A stretch of DNA of 28,051 nt from Thiomonas sp. Lineage in GTDB: Bacteria; Pseudomonadota; Gammaproteobacteria; Burkholderiales; Burkholderiaceae_C. A model generated the notes under the pieces. It was given only the letters and a program-made list of their open reading frames with translations. It searched no databases and had not been told where the DNA came from. This document shows positions 15,126 to 22,800 of this stretch, one piece after another (positions within the stretch are counted from its first letter, which is position 1; each line of letters opens with the position of its first letter). A program made the translations under genes and the position numbers. Location: NCBI GenBank assembly GCA_027451915.1, contig DAIDHU010000327.1, positions 1 through 28,051 of the forward strand. The letters run 5' to 3'.

Positions 15126-17421
15126 GAAGCGCCATCTGCGCGGCGCGCTCGAGGTTGCGCTCGAGCTGGATGCGGCCGCCCACGTAGGGGCGCGGCCAGG
15201 CGACGCCGGCGTAATGCTGTTCGGCGGCGGCGTGCAGGGTCCACGCGGGATCCGACAGGTGCGGGCGGGCCAGGGCGCACAGGTCGGCACGCCCGGCGGC
15301 GATGATGGTGTTCACGTGGTCGCTCTCGAAAATATTGCCCACGGCGATGGTCGGCATGCCCAGCTCATTGCGGATCTTGTCGGAAAAAGGGGTCTGGAAC
15401 ATGCGCCCGTACACCGGTCGCTCGTCCTTGCTCACCTGCCCCGAGGATACGTGCACGATGTCGGCGCCGGCCTCGCGGAACAGCGCGGAGATGCGCACCG
15501 CGTCCTCGGGCGTCGTGCCGCCAGGTACCCAGTCGTGCGCCGAGATGCGCACCGACATCGGACGCCGCGCGGGCCAGACCTCGCGCATCGCGCGGAACAC
15601 CTCCAGCGGGTAGCGGCATCGATGGTCCAGGCTGCCTCCGTAGTCGTCGTCGCGGTGGTTGGTCAGCGGCGAGATGAAGGAGGACATCAGGTAGCCGTGC
15701 GCGGCGTGGAATTCCACCATGTCGAAGCCGGCGGCCTCGGCGCGGCGCGTGGCGGCCACGAACTGGTCGCGCACGCGCTCCATGTCCGCGCGGGTCATCG
15801 CGCGCGGGACCTGGGAGACGCCCTCGATCAGCGGCAGGGGCGAGGGCGCGATCAGCGGCCAGTTGCCCTCGGGCAGCGGCTGGTCGACGCCATCCCAGGA
15901 CAGCCGCGTCGATCCCTTGCGCCCGGCATGCCCGAGCTGCAGCCCGATGCGCGCGCCGGTGGACCCGTGCACGAAATCCACCAGGCGCCGCCAGCCGGCT
16001 TCCTGCTGCTCGTTCCAGATCCCGGTGCATCCGGGCGTGATGCGCGCATCCGGGGCCACGCAGGTCATCTCGGTCAGCACCAGGCCGGCGCCTCCGAGCG
16101 CGCGCGCGGCGTAATGCTGGAAATGGAAATCCCCCGGCATGCCCTCGACGGCGGAGTAGGTGCACATGGGCGAGACCACCACGCGGTTGGCCAGGTGCAT
16201 GTCGCGCAGCCGGAAGGGCGTGAACATGGGCGGCACGGTGGGCGCGCCGGGGCCGTCGGGCAGGCCGGCGCGGCGCTGGAACCAGCGATCGAAGGCCTCC
16301 ACGTGGCGCGGGTCGCGCAGCTTCTGGTTGGCGTGGCCCACGCGCTGGCTGCCGGTGAGCAGGGAGAAGGCGAACTGCTCCGGCTCCATGCGCGCGTAGG
16401 TCTCGATGTTCTCGAACCACTCCATGCGGTTGCGCGCCGCGCTCTGCAGCTTCAGGGCCTCGATCTCACGCTCGGCCTGGAAGCCGGCCAGGCGCTCGGG
16501 CACGGTGCCCTCGGAGCTGCCGAGCACCCGCGCCAGTGCGATGGCATCTTCCATGGCCAGCTTGGTGCCCGAGCCGATGGAGAAATGGGCGGTGTGCGCG
16601 GCATCGCCGATGAGCACGATGTTGTCCTTGAACCAGCGCTCGCACAGCACGCGGTTGAACTTCTGCCACACCGCCGAGCCGCGCAGGTGCCGGGCGTTGG
16701 ACACCAGCTCGTGTCCGTCCAGGCGCTGGGCGAACAGTTGCTCGCAAAAGCGCAGCGATTGTTCCTTGTCCAGCTTGTCCAGGCCGGCCTTCAGCCAGGT
16801 CTCCTCCGGGGTCTCGACGATGAAGGTGGACCAGTCCTCGTTGAAGCGGTAGGCGTGCAGGTTGAACCAGCCCCACTCGGTCTGCTCGAAGGCGAAGGTG
16901 AAGGCGTCCAGGCGCTTGCGCGTGCCCAGCCAGATGTAGCGGCAGCGGCGCACGTCGATGCGCGGGTTGAAGTGCGCTTCGTGGCGGGCGCGGGTGCGCG
17001 AGGCCACGCCGTCGGCGCCGACCACCAGGTCGTAGTCGCGCGCGTAGGAGTCGGGATCGCTGAACTCGTGCTCCCACACCATGCGCACCCCCAGCTCGGC
17101 GGCGCGGCCCTGCAGGATCTGCAGCAGCTTGAGCCGGGCGATGCCGCAAAAGCCGTGGCCGCTGGAGCGGATCTGGCGGCCCTTGAAAAAAACGTCGATA
17201 TCGTCCCAGTGGTGGAAATGGGCCTCGATCTGCTCCACCACCTGGGGGTCGGCTTCCCGAAACCCCTGCATGGTCTGGTCGGAGAACACCACGCCCCAAC
17301 CGAAGGTGTTGTCGGCCGCGTTGCGGTCGTACACCGTGACCTCGTGGGCCGGGTCGGCCTTTTTCATCAGGATGGCGAAATACAGTCCGGCGGGGCCGCC
17401 GCCCAGGCATGCGATACGCAT
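15118..17421 (-). CDS. 2-aminobenzoyl-CoA monooxygenase/reductase (or salicylyl-CoA 5-hydroxylase/oxidoreductase)
   Basis: This 767-residue cytoplasmic protein fuses two flavin enzymes. Residues 1 to about 390 form a class A FAD monooxygenase: GGGPAG dinucleotide loop (7-12), VVGADGVASRTRAR (133-146) and IGDAAHTAHFSIGSG (271-285). Residues about 399-767 form an old-yellow-enzyme-type FMN reductase: FTPFRLRDMHLANRVVVSPM, GLQLGHAGRKGS (493-504), VEFHAAHGYLMSSFISP (569-585) with the His pair 572/575, and a C-terminal ARPHL near 718-722. This architecture is known from Azoarcus evansii 2-aminobenzoyl-CoA monooxygenase/reductase. That enzyme hydroxylates the ring at C5 with O2 and then reduces it with NADH to a non-aromatic 2-amino-5-oxocyclohexenyl-CoA. 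Close homologues are also annotated as salicylyl-CoA 5-hydroxylases. The adjacent aminobenzoate-CoA-ligase-like gene favours anthranilate. The start is ATG 17421, 53 bases after the MarR gene. Confidence 0.9.
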   Translation of the reverse strand: MRIACLGGGPAGLYFAILMKKADPAHEVTVYDRNAADNTFGWGVVFSDQTMQGFREADPQVVEQIEAHFHHWDDIDVFFKGRQIRSSGHGFCGIARLKLLQILQGRAAELGVRMVWEHEFSDPDSYARDYDLVVGADGVASRTRARHEAHFNPRIDVRRCRYIWLGTRKRLDAFTFAFEQTEWGWFNLHAYRFNEDWSTFIVETPEETWLKAGLDKLDKEQSLRFCEQLFAQRLDGHELVSNARHLRGSAVWQKFNRVLCERWFKDNIVLIGDAAHTAHFSIGSGTKLAMEDAIALARVLGSSEGTVPERLAGFQAEREIEALKLQSAARNRMEWFENIETYARMEPEQFAFSLLTGSQRVGHANQKLRDPRHVEAFDRWFQRRAGLPDGPGAPTVPPMFTPFRLRDMHLANRVVVSPMCTYSAVEGMPGDFHFQHYAARALGGAGLVLTEMTCVAPDARITPGCTGIWNEQQEAGWRRLVDFVHGSTGARIGLQLGHAGRKGSTRLSWDGVDQPLPEGNWPLIAPSPLPLIEGVSQVPRAMTRADMERVRDQFVAATRRAEAAGFDMVEFHAAHGYLMSSFISPLTNHRDDDYGGSLDHRCRYPLEVFRAMREVWPARRPMSVRISAHDWVPGGTTPEDAVRISALFREAGADIVHVSSGQVSKDERPVYGRMFQTPFSDKIRNELGMPTIAVGNIFESDHVNTIIAAGRADLCALARPHLSDPAWTLHAAAEQHYAGVAWPRPYVGGRIQLERNLERAAQMALHA

Positions 17422-17474
17422 CGTCGTGTCTCCGTGGGCGGATCAGGCCCCGATCGGCCGGATCCGCGGCAAGG

Positions 17475-17972
17475 TCAAAGGCTGCCGAGTTGGTTCTTGA
17501 GCCGGCCCAGCAGATCTCCAAGCTCCGCGAGATTGCGCTCTCCCAGGGGAGCCAGCAGCGATACCACCCATTGCTCATGCTGCGCGGCCATGTCCGCGAA
17601 CTGGCTGCGGCCCCGGGGGGTCAGGCACAGGCGATAGGCTCGGCGGTCCGTCGGGTCGTCGCGGCGTTCGACCAGCCCCTCGGCCACCAGGCGATCGGCC
17701 AGTCCGGTGACATTGCCGCCGGTGACCATCAGCAGCCTGGAGACCTCGCGCATGCGCAGGCCCTCCGGGTAGCGGTAGAGCTGCGCCATGAGGTCGAATC
17801 GGGCCAGCGAGGTGCCGAAGTTGTCGCGCATGCGCGCGCGCAGCTCTTCTTCCATCACGTTGTGGCAGGCGAGCAGGCGCAGCCACAGGCGCAGGGCGAC
17901 ATGATCGGCCTCCGGCGCCCCGGTCTGTGCAGGCTGGCTCGCGGGGGTGGGGACGGTTACGGACCTAGGCAT
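17475..17972 (-). CDS. MarR-family transcriptional regulator
   Basis: This 165-residue protein has a MarR winged helix-turn-helix. LRLWLRLLACHNVMEEELRARM is the dimer helix, FDLMAQLYRYPEGLRMREVSRLLMVTGGNVTGLADRLVAEGLVERRDDPTDRRAYRLCLTPRG contains the recognition helix and basic wing (DDPTDRRA). The first 24 residues are Pro/Thr-rich and probably disordered. It is encoded as the second gene of the aryl-CoA operon, ten bases after the ligase stop. It is therefore probably an autoregulated repressor released by an aromatic acid or aryl-CoA, as in other MarR-controlled aromatic pathways. A plausible operator lies at 19629-19644, just ahead of the ligase start. No clear ribosome site precedes its ATG, so translation may depend on coupling to the ligase. 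Confidence 0.87.
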   Translation of the reverse strand: MPRSVTVPTPASQPAQTGAPEADHVALRLWLRLLACHNVMEEELRARMRDNFGTSLARFDLMAQLYRYPEGLRMREVSRLLMVTGGNVTGLADRLVAEGLVERRDDPTDRRAYRLCLTPRGRSQFADMAAQHEQWVVSLLAPLGERNLAELGDLLGRLKNQLGSL

Positions 17973-17982
17973 GGGAGGGGAC

Positions 17983-19614
17983 TCAGCTCAGTTCGGCCAG
18001 GCGGAAGCGTTGCAGCTTTCCTGTCTCCGTGCGTGGAAGATCGGGTACGAATCGCAGGGCCCTGGGGTACTTGTAGGGTGCCGCGTTGTGCTTGACGAAT
18101 TCCTGCAATTGCGCGGCAAGGTGCTCGCTCGGCGCGTACTCCGGGCGCAGTACCACGAAGGCCTTCACGATCTGGCCGCGAGCCTGGTCGGGCACCCCGA
18201 TGACCGCGCAGTCGGCCACCGCCTGATGCTCGAGCAGCACCGATTCGACCTCGGGCCCGGCGACGTTGTAGCCCGAGGTGATGATCATGTCGTCCACCCG
18301 CGCGTGGTAGTAGTAATAGCCGTCGGCGTCGGCATGGTAGGTGTCGCCCGTGATGTTCCAGCCGTCGCGCACGTAGCGGGTCTGGCGCTCGTCGGCGAGG
18401 TAGCGGCAACCGGTGGGGCCGCGGATCGCCAGATGCCCCGTCTCGCCCGGCGCGACGTCGCGCATATGCTCGTCCACGAGTCGGGCACGGTATCCCGGAA
18501 GCACCTTGCCAATCGCTCCTTCCCGGTAATCCTGCGGCCCTGAGGCGATGTAGATGTGCATCATCTCGGTGCCCCCGACCCCGTCGTACATACCGGCGTC
18601 ACTCACCGTCTGCCATTGCTGGCGCGTGGCCAGGTTCAAGGGCTCCCCGGCGGACACGCACTTGCGCAGGCTGCGCAGCGCCTGCCGATCGCCCAGCGCG
18701 GCGAGCTGGCGATAGCCGGTCGGCGAGCTCACGCAGATGGTGGCGCCGCGGTGCTGGATGGCCTCCAGCAGCTTGCGCGGCGTGGGGTTTTCCAGGAGCA
18801 CGGTGGCTGCCCTCGCATGCAGCGCGAAGCACAGGAGCCCTCCCAGTCCGAAGGTGAAGGCCAGCGGCGGAGTGCCGATGAAAATGTCCTCCGAACCCGG
18901 CTTCAGGCAATGGCGGGGGAATACCTCGCACATGGAGAGCACGTCTCGATGGGCGTGCACGCAGCCCTTGGGAACCCCCGTGGTTCCCGAGGTGAATGCG
19001 ATCAGGGCCGGATCATCGCTGGCGCTGTCGTAGGCGGGCCAGTCGAGGCCCGGGCCCGGCAGCTGCCGCGCGAACTCCTCGTCGCTGTACAGGAGCACCT
19101 GGCGCAGGCTGGGACAGTCGGGTTGCGCGAGTTCCAGCTCCGAGCGCAGGGCTTGCGCGCACAGAGCGTGGGAAACCTGCGCGCGTTGCACGATCTGGCG
19201 CAATTCCTTGGCACGTAGCAGGGGCATGGTGCCCACCGCCACGGCGCCCACTTTCCACACGGCCAGCCAGCATGCGGCCAGCCATGGCGAATTCGCGCCC
19301 CGAAGCAGCACGCGGTTGCCGGGCCGCACGCCCAGGGACTCGCACATCAGTCGGGCCAGGCGATTCACGTGATCCTGCAATTGGCGGTAGGTCCACGCCT
19401 GGTGTTCGCCGTACACCGCGATGCGCTGCCCATGCCCTTCGTCGACGGCGCGATCCAGGAGTTGCGTGCAGGCATTCAGGCGCGCGCCGGGGCGCAGGCC
19501 CGGAGCGTCGAACAGAAACAGCGGCCACTGCTCGGCCGGCGGCAGGTTGCGTCGTACGAAGTCGTCGGTCATGCGCGCAGTCTCCGGATCGAGGACATGC
19601 TCGCAGTGAAACAT
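17983..19614 (-). CDS. 2-aminobenzoate-CoA ligase (benzoate-CoA ligase family)
   Basis: This 543-residue ANL-superfamily ligase activates an aromatic acid with ATP and CoA. The N-terminal TDDFVRRNLPPAEQWPLFLFD closely resembles aminobenzoate-CoA ligases. Catalytic landmarks are the P-loop TSGTTGVPKG (208-217), the aromatic-binding segment TPPLAFTFGLGGLL, the GGTEM motif, TGDTYHADADGYYYYHARVDDMI containing the hinge region, and the C-terminal catalytic Lys533 in TETGKLQ. I chose the ATG at 19614 over the TTG at 19620; a later ATG at 19572 (residue 15) is also possible. It is the first gene of the operon, 10 bases ahead of marR, and the only ligase present. Anthranilate is the most likely substrate given the neighbouring two-domain monooxygenase, with salicylate or benzoate as alternatives. 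Confidence 0.88.
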   Translation of the reverse strand: MFHCEHVLDPETARMTDDFVRRNLPPAEQWPLFLFDAPGLRPGARLNACTQLLDRAVDEGHGQRIAVYGEHQAWTYRQLQDHVNRLARLMCESLGVRPGNRVLLRGANSPWLAACWLAVWKVGAVAVGTMPLLRAKELRQIVQRAQVSHALCAQALRSELELAQPDCPSLRQVLLYSDEEFARQLPGPGLDWPAYDSASDDPALIAFTSGTTGVPKGCVHAHRDVLSMCEVFPRHCLKPGSEDIFIGTPPLAFTFGLGGLLCFALHARAATVLLENPTPRKLLEAIQHRGATICVSSPTGYRQLAALGDRQALRSLRKCVSAGEPLNLATRQQWQTVSDAGMYDGVGGTEMMHIYIASGPQDYREGAIGKVLPGYRARLVDEHMRDVAPGETGHLAIRGPTGCRYLADERQTRYVRDGWNITGDTYHADADGYYYYHARVDDMIITSGYNVAGPEVESVLLEHQAVADCAVIGVPDQARGQIVKAFVVLRPEYAPSEHLAAQLQEFVKHNAAPYKYPRALRFVPDLPRTETGKLQRFRLAELS

Positions 19615-19628
19615 GGACAAAAGCTTCA

Positions 19629-19644
19629 GTCAAGAATAATTGAC
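19629..19644. promoter_or_regulatory. candidate MarR operator upstream of the aryl-CoA operon
   Basis: A perfect inverted repeat GTCAA-N6-TTGAC with an AT-rich centre (GAATAA) lies 14 bases upstream of the ligase ATG, in an AT-rich island that stands out in this GC-rich region. Size, symmetry and AT content suit a MarR dimer, and the operon's second gene encodes a MarR protein. Binding here would block transcription or early elongation of the operon. I could not place convincing -35/-10 boxes, though AATTAT within the repeat could serve as part of a -10 element on the minus strand. Confidence 0.5.
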
Positions 19645-19842
19645 AAATGAAGTAAGTTCCTCGGACATCACAGGTCGCGCATGGGCTCGGTCTGGCCATA
19701 CTGCACCACCCAGCCGCCGCCACCGCACTTGTGCGGGTCCAGGCGATGCATTGCGAGTCCATCGCAGCGCGCTTCGCCCCGCGGGACCGACCGCATCGCG
19801 GACTCCGGGGCCAGCCTGCCGGGCCCACGATCCCTCAGGCTC

Positions 19843-22800
19843 TCAGGCCTGCGGCGCGCCGTCGGCCATGATCCGCTGCGCCATCCATTGCAGCAATTCC
19901 TCCGCCGCGTGCTCGGCGCGCCGGGCATCCGCCGCGCGGCGAAAGTCCTCGTACCAGCCCAGCACCCGCGAATCCGTGATGGCCTGCGCGCGCAGGAAGC
20001 GTCCCAGCGGACAATCGCCGGGCTGCTCCGCGCGGCGGGCGCGCTGCGGATCGCGCGTGCCCATCCACAGGCAGGCCAGGGCGCCGGGCCAGGTCTGCAA
20101 GGGCGCGTCGGCCTCGCCGGCGCGCGGGCCCTGCTCCCGGCTCCAGGCCAGGAAATTCTCCGCGGGCATCGGCCGCGACAGCGCGAAACCCTGGCCCAGG
20201 CGCGCGCCGAGCTGGCGGGCCACCTCCACGAAGCTGGCGTCCTGCAGGCCCTCGATCACCGTGTGCGGGGCGAATTCCTGGCCGATGCGCACCAGCGCGG
20301 CCAGCAGCCGGATGGTGCGCACCGGGTCCTTGGGCAGCTCGCGAATCAGGCCCTGGTCGATTTTCACGGTGTCCACCGGCAGCGAGGCCAGGCGCGTGAT
20401 GCTGCTGTAGCCCGAGCCGAGGTCGTCGAGCACCAGGCGCACACCGAGCGAGCTGATGGCGTGGATGGCCTCGTCGCTGCGCGACACGTCGAGCCCGTCG
20501 GTTTCCAGCACTTCCAGGCTCAGATGCGAGGCGGCGACGCCGGCGCGGCGCAGCGCCTCCTCGATCCACGCGGCGCATTGTTCATGCAGCAGGGTCTGCG
20601 GCGGAAGGTTCACCGAAAGGTCCAGGTCCAGCCCGGCCTCGCGCCAGCCGTGCAGATAGTCGAGGGTCTGCGCCAGTCCCTGGCGGAACAGGGCGTGCAG
20701 TTCCTGCTCGCCGAAGGCGGCCAGGAACTGGCCGGGGTTGTACACGCTGCCGTCCGCGTCGCGCAGTCTGGCCAGGGCCTCCACCTTGGTGACCGCGCCG
20801 CTGCGAAGGTCGACGATGGGCTGCACCCACATGCGCAGGCCCTCGCCGTACAGGAGCTCGCGAAAGCGCCGTACCCGTTCGGGATCCACAGGCTGGTAGT
20901 TGCGCGCGGTCGCCGCGAACTGCGCGTCGATGCGTGCGCGCAGCAGCCCCAGCCAGGAGCGGGCCCAGCTCGAGGAGAACTGGTGGGGATAGGCGCCCAG
21001 CAACATCAGCACGCTGTCGGTATTGTCCCCATGGGCGATGGGCACCGTCGCCGCGCTGCGCCAGCCGAGCTCGCGCGCCAGCGCGTACCACGGGCGCAGC
21101 CGGGGATCGAGCAGGTACGCGTCGACCACCTGCACGTCGCGCATGAACCAGGCCATGGACAGGGGGCCGCGCTCCACGCCCTGCAGAGGGTTCAGGTTCG
21201 GATACAGGGACTGCTCGCGAAGCACCGAGACCAGGCGCTCGCTGCCCGCGCCGGCGACCGCCTCCTCGCGCAGCACGCCGTGCTCGTCAGGGCGGAACAC
21301 CACGGCATTGCGAACTCCCGGCAGCTCGGCCAGGGCCCGCAGGGTCTCGGGCAGCACGTCCACCCAGCGCGTGCGCTCGCGCAGCGCAGGGTGCAATTGC
21401 GCGAAATAGCGCGAGGTGGTCTGGTCGATGGCCGCGAGCTGGATTTGCACGTCCAGGCGCAGGCGCGAGGTGGCCACGCGCAGCACCCGGTAGCGCTGGC
21501 GCGAGGAAATCAGCGCATTTTCCAGCTGGGTGCGCAGCAGGTCCTCGTACAGTGCGAAGGCCTCTTCCATGCGCGCGCCCGACACCCCGATGAGCGCGTG
21601 GACCTGCCCCAGCTGCGCCGCCTTGGCCTCCAGGGTGGTGCGGGTCGTTCCCGGGCCGAGCAGGAGCAGCAGATGCTCGCCCTGGCTGCGCTGGAGTCCC
21701 TGCAGTTCTTCCGGGGACAGGCAGCGCAGGATGGCCGCCAGCTCTTCGTCGCGCGCCAGGCTGTCGTAGAAGGCGGTGCCAAAGTCGGTGGCCGCCGTGC
21801 GCAGCAACTGCTCGTCCAGTGTGGCCAGCAGGGCGCGCGACTCGGCGCCGAAGGCGTCGGTCGGAGCCTCGCGGGAAAAGTCGGTGTCGCGCTCCACCTC
21901 CGAAGCGCCTACGCGCCACCAGCTGTTGCGATCATGCTTGTGGGTCTTGCAGGCGTACATGGCCGCGTCCGCCATGCGCAGCAGCCCGTCGGGCTCGTGC
22001 GCGTCCTGCGGGAACAGCGCCAGGCCCATGGTCATGCCCACCTGCGCGCTGCGGCCTGCGCCGAGGTCGAAGGGGGCCTCCACGGCGGTGTGCAGCCGAT
22101 CCAGCGCGGTCGCCAGGTCCTGCAGTGCCCTCAGGGGCTCCAGGTCCTCGGAGACGATGACGAACTCGTCGCCGCCCAGGCGCGCCAGGAAGTCTCCGCC
22201 GCGCAGGCGCAGGCGCAGCGCCTGCGCCAGCTTTTGCAGCAGCACGTCGCCCACCGCGTGGCCGTAGCGGTCGTTGACCGGCTTGAAATTGTCCAGGTCG
22301 AGCATGCCCACGGCCAGCACGCTTGCACGGCGCTCGGCCCGCGCGATGGCGCCGGGCAGGAATTCGTCCAGGGCCAGCCGGTTCGGCAAGCCGGTGAGCG
22401 CGTCGGTGCGGGCACGCCGGCTTTCCGTGTCCTGCAGAAGTTGCAGGGTGTTCTTGCGGTCCAGCTCATCCAGCCCGTGGCCCAGCAGCGCAGCCACCTG
22501 TTCGCAGGCGCCGCGGGTCGTGGCGTCAAAAATGCCCGGCATGCGTGCTGCCAGGACCAGCACCCCCCACACCTGGCCGGAGCGGCGCACGGGCAGCGCG
22601 AGCAGGGCCGCCCAGGGTTGCGCGGGGTCGTTCGCGGCTTGCTCCTGCGCCACGCTGACCTGGGCGCGCCATGCGCGCGCCGCCACCGCCTGCGGGTCGT
22701 CGATCAGCGGGCGCTGGGCGTCGATCCCGGCAATGTCCCGCGCCTGCTCGCCGGCCTTGGCCAGCACCGCCAGGCAGCCCTGCTCGTCCGGACTCGACAG

